From: Gnetum montanum
Lineage: Eukaryota; Streptophyta; Gnetopsida; Gnetales; Gnetaceae
Direction of reading: 5' to 3'
Assembly (NCBI GenBank): GCA_015680685.1
Contig: MNCI01017582.1
Location: forward strand, 122,001 to 186,000
Length of the DNA stretch: 64,000 nucleotides
The translations under genes were made by a program, and so were the position numbers. Shown here one piece after another: positions 1-10,421 of the stretch (the stretch's first letter is position 1; each line of letters begins with the position of its first letter). Below the pieces are notes generated by a model that searched no databases, was not told the origin of the DNA, and worked only from the letters and a program-made list of their open reading frames with translations.

Positions 1-194
1 TAATTTGATGGAAACCAATAGTAATCAAATTTGATTTATATTTTATCATAAAAACTATAACTAAACAATAAGCTATTACTAGTTAAATGATTGTGCCCCC
101 TACTAAAGATAATGCTACCATAGAGCATGGATTTCTAGATAAGCATATCAACACTATTAAGAATATATCCAAAGGATATGAAACCATATCAATT
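1..194. other. Unassigned leader of window
   Basis: AT-rich sequence just upstream of the first recognisable RNase H motif. It is probably the reverse transcriptase-RNase H spacer of the same gypsy relic, but I could not match any conserved motif in it. Confidence 0.3.
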
Positions 195-1150
195 TTTATG
201 GAGCCTCTAATGCACATAGGGCTAGCATTGTAGCCACTCATTTTTTCCTCAGGTGACATCTCATCCTTAGATTTTCATTTTCATTTTCATTTTCCATATA
301 CCAATAATTTGGTTAAATACAAAGATCTTATTCATAGACTTATGGTAGCTCATAATGAAAATTTTACATGACTAATTATTAAAGGTAATTCTCAAGTTAT
401 TATCAACTAGGCAACTGATATCTATGCTTATAAAGTTGAACACTTATTGTGATACTATAACTTGGGAGAAAAGGTAATTGAAACTTTTGAGAACATTGAC
501 ATATAACATATTCCTTGCAATGAAACATGTTAGCAGATACCATAGCCACTTTGGTGATAACCATAATGTCTAAAGTACTCTATAAGTTACCATTAATGAC
601 AATAGCTTGTGCTCAATCCATAATACAAGAGAACCAAGAGTTGTTTATTATCAACATATATGATGATGTTTAACCTAAGTGGTTTGATGATATTATGTAT
701 TATATATCACATGATGAACCACCTCAACATTTAAATTCAAGCCAGAAATATATTTGATATAAGATAGCTAATCAATATGCTATCTTGACCAACAAAATAT
801 TGTGTTAAATATGATATGATGGTATATTATTAGTTTACCTCAAAAACGTTGAAGCTCAAATAGTATTACAAGAAGTGCATCAAGGACTATCTTGAGGACA
901 TATAGGACATAGAGTTATGACCATTAAGATTAGATGTTTAGGTTATTATTATCCTTACATGAAGCACAATTTCATGTAAAAGGTAAATACTTGTAATACT
1001 TTCCAATGACATAGCAACCTTATGCATGTTCCATGAATAGAGTTACATATAATAGAGATAATCTAGTCCTTCCAATGATGGAATCTTGATATTATGAGAC
1101 CGATAATAGAAAAATCATCTTTAAATCATAGTTTCATCATCCTACCTCTA
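195..1150 (+). pseudogene. Ty3/gypsy RNase H and integrase relic
   Basis: Decayed pol segment of a Ty3/gypsy retrotransposon, read by eye with stops and frameshifts. RNase H comes first: a 'FYGASNAHRA' start near 196, then 'NNLVKYKDLI' near 303, 'IKGNSQVIINQAT' near 380 (one Q is a stop) and a degraded 'HIPREENxxAD' block near 505. Between 660 and 840 is a linker resembling 'DW...YL..GEPP...AxxYxIL...L' of Tat/Ogre-type elements. The zinc-binding integrase domain follows at about 870-1010 ('EVHQGLxGGHIG', 'GYYYPYMKH', then a Cys-Cys block), and the start of the integrase core ('DIMRPI.KSS') near 1085-1110. The order fits Ty3/gypsy pol without a chromodomain visible. The core is cut off near 1150. 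No intact frame survives. Confidence 0.8.
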
Positions 1151-2412
1151 GAATTATAGATCCCAGATATTAGACTAGTATTCTCTCATCCCATCAATAA
1201 AGAATAAAATAATGTACAACACATCATTAATCTTAACTCAGTGGAATAACATCACTTGTAGGTACTTATCAACATCAAGTGCTACAAAGAAAGGAATAGG
1301 TAACGACATCACTTCAACCTAAACCAGTGAAACATTCAAAATTCTACTAATAAGTTTGCATCAAACTAGGAGGGCTAATTTCTAGTTACTAACGCCTATG
1401 TTAATGACATGTGCAAAATTTCTAACATGGATGGAACTAAGCTATTCAATACAATCAACTACTCATACCTAAATCCATATCATATCTAATTCTAACCTTA
1501 TTTCTATTTCTATTAATATATTAAACTAGGTATGAAGAGAGTGGCTAGATCTCTTCACTCTACTGCACACAAGTAAGTGAATGCATCTATTATGATACTC
1601 TTTTCACCATTTGTTCTCTTCTAGAATGACTAAAAGATACTATCAACATTATTAACCCCATTAAGCATCAATGCTCATGAATCTTTGAAGATATTCATAT
1701 TATGAGAACCTATGTTAATGTCCATAAACATATCTTCCAAGAATAAGAATTACTTGTTATCTATTTCCATCTCTCTACATCTTCATGTGTGAGTATATTT
1801 TATAAGTGGCTAATTAGTTTCTACCTAGTTATGTTGACAATTTGTTTGAAAAATGCCACAAATATTATATATATCAATCCACCAAGTTACCTCATAACTT
1901 TAACATATCTTACTTTATAGATTTTTTAACTGTGTTAACCAGAGTTTCCTTCCTCATTTCCCTTCCTTGTCTCCTTTCATGATAGTATTCATAACCATGT
2001 TATTGACTATGAAACATTCCCTCACATAATATTTTTTTATTTAATCCTACACACATGAATTATTGACCCCATGCTAGATGATAGCAACAACTACTTATGT
2101 CTAACTTTTTAACATAACCATGAAACTAAAATATTTCAAAAGCATGAAATTAAAATATTTCTAAACCACAGTATCTCTAGAGATGTTGTCCAAATTTACT
2201 ATAGAGTATTGACAAGCATGGTAATATTTATAAAACAACATGAAAAGAAGAGGGTCATCATGAAGTTCAATAAATGTTGGACTATGAGTATCACAAAAGA
2301 TATGCCAAGTTTATCATAATGGATCATTATTTTTAGAAAGATAGTCATCGATGACCAAATTGTAATCAATTCTTATGATCTTTAAAAGAAAAAAAAAAAG
2401 AGGCCATTGACA
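1151..2412. other. No gene recognised
   Basis: AT-rich, stop-filled in all frames. It follows the truncated integrase and precedes the target site of family A copy 1, so it may be the 3' part or LTR of the gypsy relic or older intergenic DNA. I found no matching second LTR in the window. Confidence 0.3.
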
Positions 2413-2417
2413 CATAA

Positions 2418-3011
2418 TGTCACATCCCCATTCCAAAATGATGTTTTTGACTAATGAAGATGGTGTATCTTCATAACAAGTGTTATTGTTATCTTAACAA
2501 GATCCAAAAGGGTAGTTTTAATTAAGACATGAAAGGGAATGTTGTAATAATGGATGTGTCTCTTAAGGTAAGAGCTGGGGCTTTGAACTAAGGCATTTAT
2601 ACTTGGGGTTAGAGGTCATGCTAGCATGGAATGGCAGAGTTGGTAAAGCAAATCATGGGGTGGTGGAGCCAATAGGCAAGTCACAGGAAGCTAGGTGAAG
2701 TAGGATAGGAAGTGGACTAGCCATCCTTTCTAACTGGCCTAACCATGGTGGTAGTTCTAGATTTCCTCTAAGGGATAGATGCCAAAGGAACAAAACCCCA
2801 AGGAAGACTCTTAGATCATGATTCAGATATGCTATTCCATATAAATAAAGCATTCTTTTATTTCTCTTTCTACATTTTTCCTATTATTTCCTTTATACTT
2901 AATGCTAAATATCACTTATATTTTACATTTGATATATTTTATTTCTATGAAAAATGTCTAATATATCATATATTTCACATTTTCCATGACATCCAAGGAG
3001 GGGATGTCACA
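2418..3011 (+). repeat. Family A copy 1, 5' LTR
   Basis: 594-bp LTR starting TGTCACATCCCC and ending GGGGATGTCACA, so its ends form an imperfect inverted repeat with the usual TG...CA. A TATA-like 'TTTATACTTG' at about 2596-2605 and an AATAAA poly(A) signal at 2844-2849 suggest U3 of about 180 bp and R of about 250 bp. The same sequence recurs at 7522, 9618 (minus), 10422, 11919, 16914, 34502 (minus), 58551 (minus) and 63367 (minus). Confidence 0.93.
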
Positions 3012-3013
3012 AT

Positions 3014-3025
3014 TAGTATCAGAGC
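3014..3025 (+). other. Primer binding site, initiator tRNA-Met type
   Basis: TAGTATCAGAGC, two bases after the LTR. The plant initiator tRNA-Met site is TGGTATCAGAGC, so one base differs. Copy 2 has TGGTATTAGAG and copy 3 has TGGTATCAGAGA at the equivalent place. Confidence 0.88.
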
Positions 3026-3070
3026 AAACCATGATCTAGGGACCATTCAAAATCATAGTCCAGCTACAAC

Positions 3071-3328
3071 ATGAATCGGATGATGAACCTTGAAGTCACA
3101 ACACATGGAAAGCCATTGAACATCATCAAATGTACCATATGTTTGGGATGCAAGTTAGAAGATACATTTCCATTGACTTCACAAACAATGGATCAAGCAT
3201 CTAGATCCCAGCAACCAACAAAATTTCTTTCATGGATATCATTAACTAATGAAGATTTGATGACACCTCATCAAAATTCATCAATTACAAGAGATGTTGG
3301 TAAGATAATGATCCACTGGTCTAGGTAA
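3071..3328 (+). CDS. Small ORF after the primer site, family A
   Basis: An 85-residue open frame starting about 46 bases after the primer site, beginning MNRMMNLEV. Similar but broken sequences with the same start occur in copy 2 (from about 12549) and in copy 3 (minus, from about 63307), sharing blocks such as 'KLEDxFPL' and 'TMDQAS'. The position is where gag would begin in a normal LTR element. I see no gag, zinc-knuckle or membrane feature, so it could be a gag remnant, a leader ORF or chance. It is the only intact copy of the three. Confidence 0.35.
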   Translation: MNRMMNLEVTTHGKPLNIIKCTICLGCKLEDTFPLTSQTMDQASRSQQPTKFLSWISLTNEDLMTPHQNSSITRDVGKIMIHWSR

Positions 3329-3839
3329 CTCTTATCCATATTAATACTATAATTATTAATTATTTAGGATCATTGTTAAATTTCTTTCAAGAAAGTAAGT
3401 AACCATGACCTGAATTGATCTTGTTTTGTTGAAATTCACTATCCAAGTAATCTAGAAGATTCCAAGTTACCATATGTCAGCCTAGAAATGCTAGTTTGGT
3501 CCAGTGTGTAGTACTCGTTGAGACAATTCCAATGGTATAAATTTCATCTCAAATAAACTTACATTTTCGGAGATATTGATGTTTAAAGATTCTTGTTATA
3601 TGTGCAATAAAATAATATTAAACTATTAATTTATTAATTTATTATTTAAACAAAAAAAATGTCAAAATTTTAGGATCAAGAATCAACCCAAAATCTCTGT
3701 TTACCCATACCAAACCCTTACTTAATCATTAGTCAAACCACCATGTCAACCGCCAAGGTAAGCTGGAATAAAATAATAATAATAAGTTGGGAAAAAAAAA
3801 CCTTTAATTTTGAATGGGAGGTCATGGGTTGAAACCCAG
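3329..3839. other. Family A 5' internal noncoding region
   Basis: AT-rich internal sequence shared in outline with copy 2 (12800-13700) and copy 3 (62682-63100, minus). No gene seen. Near 3818-3847 lies 'GGTCATGGGTTGAAACCC', which resembles the B box of RNA polymerase III promoters found in tRNA-derived SINEs. Confidence 0.4.
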
Positions 3840-3849
3840 GCCCCATAAT

Positions 3850-4090
3850 TTTAATTTAAAAAAAAGGATACATACATATATATATATTATATATATAATA
3901 ATTAAAAATATATAATGTTATATATATATATATAACATTATTTTAAAAATATATATAATATTAATTAAAAATTATAGTAAATAATATATATATATATATA
4001 TAATAAAATATAATTTTGAAAAAAAATGGAGGACAGGAGGTCTTGAGTTCAAATTCGAGCCCCAAAAAATATAATAATAATATATATAAG
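3850..4090. repeat. TA-rich simple repeat block
   Basis: Runs of (TA)n and (ATA)n broken by AT-rich filler. A second B-box-like stretch, 'GGTCTTGAGTTCAAATTCG', sits at about 4036-4054. This block is not seen at the same place in copy 2, so it is an expansion or insertion particular to copy 1. Confidence 0.7.
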
Positions 4091-4595
4091 AAAATAAAAA
4101 AATAATTTTGACTGTAGCTAGGCTTGTGGCCAACAATGACCAAAGTTGTGGCCAGCAACAACCAGGCTTGCATCCAGCCATGGCTAGGTTGCTGGAAAGC
4201 CATGAGAGGACTAGCCCTTGGGCCAACCCCAAGGGCAACCCATGGCCAGACCACCTACACCACATCATGCTATCATCCACTATCATATTGCACCATAGTC
4301 TATCACCATATTGTGCCTTGTGTGCCTCCACCCCCACCACTACTACCACGTTCTATAGTATATTGCCATGTCATGCCTACGCCTAAGCGTGTGCTTGCCA
4401 CTGAACTTCGTTGCACCAAAAACCCTTACTATCACCATCATCACCAAGGCTATTGGCATTGTCCTACCCTCACACATCCTACCTCATGCCACCTACCATT
4501 CCCATTACATGCCTACCATGTCCACCTATTGCTTGCTCATTGCCTACCATGCACACTGCCCATCACTGCCTTTCATTCCACTGCCTCCAATGTCA

Positions 4596-4880
4596 CCCAT
4601 CATTGCCTCTAGTGTTGCCCATCACTACCTCCCATGTTGTCCATCACTACCTCTAGTGCTACCCATTGCTACCTCCCATGTCATTCATCACTACCTCCCA
4701 TGCCACCCATTACTTCCTCTGGTGTCGCCCATCACTGCCTCCCGAGCCATCCATCATTGCCTCCAGTGCTACCCATCACTACCTCCCATGTTGTCCATCA
4801 TTGCCTCTTTTGTTGTCATCATTGCCTCTAGCACTGTTGATCACTGCCTCTAGTGCTACCAATAACCACCTCTAGTGTAG
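4596..4880 (+). repeat. 22-bp minisatellite, about 13 units
   Basis: Thirteen consecutive units of about 22 bp (type CCCATCACTACCTCCCATGT plus two bases); one unit is 21 bp. Looser versions extend back to about 4490. Because 22 is not a multiple of three, all frames stay open for long stretches without this implying a protein. Copies 2 and 3 have a related array of about 45 bp at the equivalent position. Confidence 0.88.
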
Positions 4881-4889
4881 CCAATAATT

Positions 4890-5922
4890 GCAAATTCTCC
4901 ATTATATGATGGAAAATTTTTAGTTTTCTATAAATTAATGGAAAATTTTGAAATTCCTATCAATTAACAGAAAAATCAAAAATTTTTCATTAAACTATTT
5001 AGGAACTTGTGAAAATAGTTTCCAAAATTAGAATTTGGTGTGATGGTAGCAACAGAGATAAAAATTCTACAATTAAGTCTACTCTCTCTAGAGTAGAACT
5101 GTGATGGATGACCTCTTGGGAAGTCTCATTTCTTACACCAAAGTACCTAGACTCCAAAAGCCATAAATTTTAATTTCAAAAATCTTTTTCAATAAACAAA
5201 GAGTCATTTTCTATGGATTTCAACCTTTTGAGTTCAATGGTAGAGCCAAATTCATCGTAGGGAACCCCAAAAATTAGTTTTTACTCACCCACTATAGTAC
5301 TTCAAGATCCTCAAAAATTTAATTTTCACACAACTTGAGCATACAATGTCCATTTTCAACATATGAATAGTCATTTCTAACATTTTTCACCCTTCTTAAC
5401 TCAATGGTGAGCTTAAACTTATCATCTAGGCATGCTCTAATTTAATGATATTATAAATTCAACATTTTAGGCTTTACGATTTAGTACATAATCCCTACAT
5501 ATAGTCTTAAGATCACTATGGCATGTTATTAGTTACACTATTAGAGTCAGTGTTCTCAAGGGGGGTAGAAAGGTCATCAAAAATAATATAGTTAAATATT
5601 ACTAAAAATTAGGTAATGTAATTATATATTACTAAAATTAGATAATATAGTTACTTATTATTATATGATGTTAAATATTACTAAAATTAGATAATGTAGT
5701 TAAATTAGTTAAAAAATCAGTTGTTGTATCAGCATCAGTCGATTATTAGTTAATGAATCAATCGATGTATTAGTTAATGATCAGCTAATGTATTAGTTGG
5801 AGAATTAGTTTAAGAAATATAACAATATTCAAACCATCAAGAAAGGATATATTAATCCATTCTACAATCAAAACATAGGGCAAAACAACACGGAAACTCA
5901 AAATGTCATTTTGACAAGGAAT
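4890..5922. other. Family A conserved noncoding block before deadenylase frame
   Basis: About 1 kb with no open frame, conserved in order in copy 2 (14450-15390) and copy 3 (60660-61600, minus). Shared words include 'GATGGATGACCTCTTGGGAA' and 'GTCATTTTCTATGGATTTCA' with changes. It might be the 5' untranslated region or promoter captured with the deadenylase, or element sequence; nothing visible separates these. Confidence 0.5.
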
Positions 5923-7086
5923 ATGATACTCATGAAGTGAAATGATCTAGAAAAGAATCCAACAATAGAAATGAAAGTTGCAACATAAAATGTGCTTGCA
6001 AGATCCCTAGTGAGTGAGAAACAATATCCACTATGTCCATCATGGGCCTTGGATTGGCACAAATATTGATACCCATGCATTTAGCAGAAGTACGAGATTT
6101 TGATGGAGATGTCTTATGCTTACAAGAAGTCTTACCATGGAAATTTCTATATAAATTCCAACTAGATTTGGAAAAGATGTAATATAGTGATATTTATAAG
6201 CAAAATGGTTCTTATGGAAGTTCTTCTTTTAAGCCGTATAGATTATCCTATTTGCAAAAATCACAACATGAATGGTTGTGTAATCTTTTATAAAGAAGCC
6301 AAGTTTGAATTGGTACAAAGATTTGAATGGAGTTTAGATAATATGATTTTTAAAATTCTAGAACTTCAAGTGATGGAAAAGAAAGAAAAATCAAGATTTT
6401 GGAAAAATCACATAGCCCTAGCAATGATTTTAAAAGTTCGTCCATCAGAAAGATGTGTATGCATGGTTAACACATATTTAATTGCCAAGCCAACATGTTT
6501 AGATGTTAAACTTTGTCAAGGTTCATACTTGATTAAGAAAATAGAAGAAAGCTTGAACAAGAATTGATTCCTACGTTGTACTGATCTAGTTCCATTTATT
6601 CTTTGTGGAGAATTCAATGCAAAGATTAGAAGTAGTGTTTATCAATTCTTAAAATATGGATCTACAAAGGAATCTTGAAAAGATGAACCTAATTTGAAAA
6701 ATTTTTTTCTATCAATTTAGCATGTAATTCCATTAGCTAGTGCATATTCTTCTTACTTTGAATCCTTAGTAGATAAATCAGACTCTAGAATTTAGAAATA
6801 GATGATGTTGATGGATAGCATTAATCAAGAACCAGAGTTTACAAATTATTCAGCAATCATTAATGAAGATGGATCAACAACATTCTTCATTAAGACTTTA
6901 GATTATATTTGGTATGATGCCTGATTCTTTCAAGTTGGTAAGTTACTAGAGTTGATTTCTAAAGAAGAAGTTGAAAAGAATCAAGATCAAGCTTTGCCAT
7001 CATGAACAAGACCATCTAATCATATACCACTTATGGTAGAATTATAGTTACTCCCATCACTTCATAAGGTTGATCAAGATGAATAA
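5923..7086 (+). pseudogene. CCR4-type deadenylase, captured intronless copy 1
   Basis: CCR4 is the Mg-dependent 3'-5' poly(A) exonuclease of the CCR4-NOT complex. The frame starts at an ATG shared by all three copies and covers the whole endonuclease/exonuclease/phosphatase domain without an intron. Landmarks in order: 'KVATxNVLA' near 5972; 'YPLCPSWALDW' near 6028; 'VLCLQEV' near 6112 (Glu ligand kept); 'NGCVIFYKEAKFELV' near 6268; 'HIALAMILKV' near 6409; 'VNTYLIAKP...DVKLCQ' near 6466 (NTH has become NTY); 'ILCGEFN' near 6600 (GDFN has become GEFN); 'PLASAYSSY' near 6730; 'EPEFTNY' near 6832; 'TLDYIWYD' near 6896; 'SNHIPLMVEL' near 7017. Stops and frameshifts break it, though 6187-6567 is still open for 126 codons. 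The C-terminal blocks fit plant CCR4 homologues 1/2 well; the exact paralogue is not settled. Confidence 0.85.
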
Positions 7087-7504
7087 TTATCTCACTCTTA
7101 CTTTTATTTGATGATCTTATTATTTTATTCATTATTTAATTATATTTCAATTAAATTAATAAAATATCTAAGGTAATGCAAGTTGGGAAAAAGGAAACTG
7201 CCTTGCCTTCACTTGGGTAACTAGATCCAAGTTGCACTTTGTGTGATCTTGGTTAGGACTAGTGATTGGTGTTTGATAAATCTTTAATTTACCTTTCTTC
7301 ATTATCTTGGAAAATGAAGTAAGTATCAAGAAAGTAATATTTAATTTTCCATATAATCTTTCTTACATATATCTTATTTGTAGAATAAGCAAGAAACAAC
7401 TTCAAGTTCAAAGGAGAAATCAAATTATTGGAGAATAGGATCATGAAAGAAAGCATTGGAGTTAGAAAAGGATAGAGAAGTAAATTCATTCAAGGATGAA
7501 CGAA
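7087..7504. other. Family A 3' internal noncoding region
   Basis: Stop-filled sequence between the deadenylase stop and the polypurine tract, conserved in copy 2 (16466-16900) and copy 3 (59070-59490, minus). It may derive from the 3' untranslated region of the captured transcript. Confidence 0.45.
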
Positions 7505-7509
7505 ACCTA

Positions 7510-7521
7510 AGGAGGGTAGAT
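7510..7521 (+). other. Polypurine tract, family A copy 1
   Basis: Purine-rich AGGAGGGTAGA directly before the 3' LTR, the expected primer for plus-strand DNA synthesis. Copy 3 has AAGGAAGATATA at the same place. Confidence 0.75.
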
Positions 7522-8126
7522 TTTCATATCCCCATTTCCAATTAATGTTGCTGACTAATGAAGATGGTGTCTCTTCATAACAAGTGTTATTGTTATCTTA
7601 ACAAGACCTAAAAGGGTAGTTGTAATTGAGATCCAAAAGAGCATGTTTTAATAACAGATGTGTCTCTTAAGGTAACTGTTGGGGGTTTGACCTAAGGAAT
7701 TTATACTTGGGGTTAGAGGTCATGCCAGCATGGAATGGTGGAGTTGATACTAGAAAGTCATGGGGTGGCAAATACAGTATAAGTAAGTCACAAGAAGCTA
7801 GGTGAAGCAAGATAGGAAGTGGAATCGCCATCCTTTCTAGTTGGGTTATAGGGCCTAACTGTGGTGGTAGTGCTAGATTGCATCTAAGGAATAGATGACA
7901 AAGGAAGAAAAGCCCAAGGAACACTCTCAAAGCATGATTCCGATAAGCTATTCCATATTAATAAAGCATTCTTTTATTTTATTTTTTTGCATTTTCCCTA
8001 TTATTTCATTTATACATAATGCTAAATATCATATATTTCACATTTGGTATATTTTATTTGTACGCATAATGTCTAATATATCATATATTTGATGTTTTCC
8101 ATGACATCTGGGGATGGGATGTCACA
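7522..8126 (+). repeat. Family A copy 1, 3' LTR
   Basis: 605-bp LTR matching 2418-3011 along its whole length; the start has decayed to TTTCATATCCCC. It ends GGGATGTCACA followed by the target duplication CATAA. An AATAAA signal lies near 7960. Confidence 0.92.
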
Positions 8127-8131
8127 CATAA

Positions 8132-9074
8132 TATCTAGGACCATATCATTGCCAAATACCTATAGGTCAAAATTATTAATGCCATCCATTTTATGTTGAA
8201 AACCTTTCTAATTTACCTCATTGATTCCCTCTATTAGACATGCATTTTCTTTGCTCAACATGCTTCGACATCTTTGAAAGAAAATATGATGTAAATGTTC
8301 TTGCAATAGATTTGCAATGGTGTTTCATAATTCTTTGTTGATATTCATAAAGTCTAACATCAAAATATTAGCAAAGAGATGCAAATAAAATACCTTTAAA
8401 GAAATCCATTTTTAGGTTGAAACATGAAGGCCTTTTTTATGTAATTCACTTATAACTCTAAATTAGATATTAATCATCAAAGAAGCCCTGTAACTCCATT
8501 AAAAAAATTTGTTATCTTTCTTTCACTTAGAATTATCTTCAATGTAACACTTGCATAAAATGTAAAATTCTCAGTATGAATATGGTCCATCCTATTATTT
8601 GATCATAGCATATTCTACAAAATATATTAGAAAATATGCTACAAAAGTTAATGCTAGAAAGTATATGATTTTCGATCATGCTGGATAGCTTCTCTAACTA
8701 CATCATCATGAAAATGGTTCACTTCAAGCCTATAAAAGTTAGAATTGATACTTCACTTAGGAAATTTTGGTACTTTGAGAACTTTGACTATATTTTTATA
8801 TCTTAATTGCAATTTAGAAATTTTTCTAAAGAGTAGAGAGTAGTGTAAACTAGTGGTGAAAATCTTAGATCTTGATTTGCATTGAGCTAGTAACTTGAAG
8901 TAGTCCATCCTCTTCTTTCCCAAAGGAGTGTCCTAAAGCAGCCCACCCCTAGAAGATCTTTTACAAGGGAAAAACATCCTAGAAATAGGATCTTTAGGAA
9001 AGTTACCAAGTTCTATGTGAGAAAAGAGTTTATTTATGATTTTTAAGAATATATCTATCCTACAATTAGCGAGC
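8132..9074. other. No gene recognised
   Basis: AT-rich DNA between family A copy 1 and the tandem duplication. Stops occur in every frame and I recognised no transposon motif on either strand. Confidence 0.35.
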
Positions 9075-9617
9075 ATTAAAAGAAATTTTGTGACTAGAGT
9101 AGCCTTGAAGCCTTTTCCTTTATAGTCAAATATCTAGCATTCTTTGGGCCCTTTGTGTTCATATCTATCCTTGCTAAACTTTCAAGCTTTCTTTAATACA
9201 ATTTTATAGTATATTTCAGTTATATTTATTTTATTATGTATTTATATTTTTTCATTTCCTATTAAAGATCTACTGGATCTAACAAGTCTACCTCATTTAC
9301 ACATGTTTTTCTCATTCACAGGTATCACATTTGTCACTAGTTTGTAAGTATTTAGGTAATTGAGCTTGCCACAAGATTGTCTAAGACATCCCAAATCTAC
9401 TTCCTAGGCCTATGTAGCTCTAGGGTTAAAACTATCCTTCTTACAAAGACCTTTAGTCCTTAACAGTCAAATTTCTCCATCACTACATACATAACCACAT
9501 TTTTTATTTTCATATAGCATATCAAGACATTTAACAATCTAAATTAAGTTTACTCTTGGATCATAGTCTAAATCGATAATTCTAAAATTAGTTTGAATTT
9601 TCTATTGATATTAGATT

Positions 9618-10178
9618 TGTGATATCCTATCCCCAAATGTCATAAAAAATGTTAAATATATTATATATTAGACATTATGTGTATGAAGAAAATATACCAA
9701 ATGCAAAATATATATGATATACAACATTATGTATAAAGGAAATAATAGGAAAAATGAAAAAAGAGGAAGAAAAGAATGCTTTACTGATATGAAATAGTGT
9801 ATCTGAATCATGCTTTGAGAGTGTTCCTTGGGGTTTTCTTCCTTTGGAATCTATCCCTTAGAGGCAATCCAACACTGCCACTAGGGTTAGGCATATAACC
9901 CAACTAGAAGGGATGGCTAGTCCACTTCTTGTCATACTTTACCTAACTTCTCATGACTTTCCTGTACTGGCTCTAGCACTCCATGTTGGCATGATCTCTA
10001 ACCCCAGGTATGAATGCCTTAGATCAAATTCCCAAAGTTTACCTTAAGAGACATGTCCATTATTACAACATGTCCTTTCAGATCTTAATCACAACTACCC
10101 TTTCAAGTCCTGTTAAGATGATAATAACACTTGTTATGAAGAGACACCATCTTCCTTTAGTAACAGCATCATGTGATA
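9618..10178 (-). mobile_element. Family A solo LTR, minus
   Basis: 561-bp LTR in reverse orientation with a perfect target duplication AGATT at 9613-9617 and 10179-10183. Tandem unit 2 has the unoccupied site at about 11680, which confirms both boundaries independently. The LTR lacks about 11 bp near its 5' end. It arose by insertion and LTR-LTR recombination after the tandem duplication. Confidence 0.92.
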
Positions 10179-10421
10179 AGATTTATAGAAAAGATACTAT
10201 GAATACCTAGTCTCTATTAAAAATTTATAAATATATCTATCATAAAGAAATATTAAGTCATGAATATCTACTTTCTAATTCAATCTAAAATAAGAAGAAA
10301 AAAGTAACTAAGAGTAAATAGATCATAACTTAGAGATAGCATAATAATTTTGATAGATTCAAAAGCTATTCAAAAGAAAAAATTATTTCAAATACACAAC
10401 TAAATTATTAGATAAATATGG

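Larger units (their letters stand above)
2418..8126 (+). mobile_element. Family A LTR element copy 1, carries CCR4-like gene
   Basis: Complete 5.7-kb non-autonomous LTR retrotransposon. Both LTRs (2418-3011 and 7522-8126) are present and the element is flanked by a perfect 5-bp target duplication, CATAA, at 2413-2417 and 8127-8131. A primer binding site follows the 5' LTR and a purine-rich tract precedes the 3' LTR. The interior holds a small ORF, AT-rich DNA, a 22-bp minisatellite and an intronless CCR4-type deadenylase frame; there is no gag, protease, reverse transcriptase or integrase. Copies 2 (11919-32490) and 3 (58551-63891, minus) share the same order. It must have been copied by enzymes from another element. 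It is the best-preserved copy for reading the whole structure. Confidence 0.9.

Noticed and set aside
4124-4853. Long overlapping open frames rich in Pro, His and Ser
   Set aside because: They run through the 22-bp minisatellite and its degenerate edge; a period not divisible by three keeps several frames open at once, and copies 2 and 3 do not keep any of them.
4596-4880. CRISPR array
   Set aside because: Continuous 22-bp tandem units without unique spacers, in eukaryotic transposon DNA.
5923-7086. LINE endonuclease, because of the GDFN-like motif
   Set aside because: The match runs over the whole CCR4 domain, including PxWALDW, EPxFTNY and TLDYIxY blocks specific to CCR4, and no LINE reverse transcriptase is nearby.
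6601-7100. Active host CCR4 gene
   Set aside because: In-frame stops, frameshifts and lost catalytic residues, plus placement between two LTRs with target duplications, show a dead retrotransposed copy.
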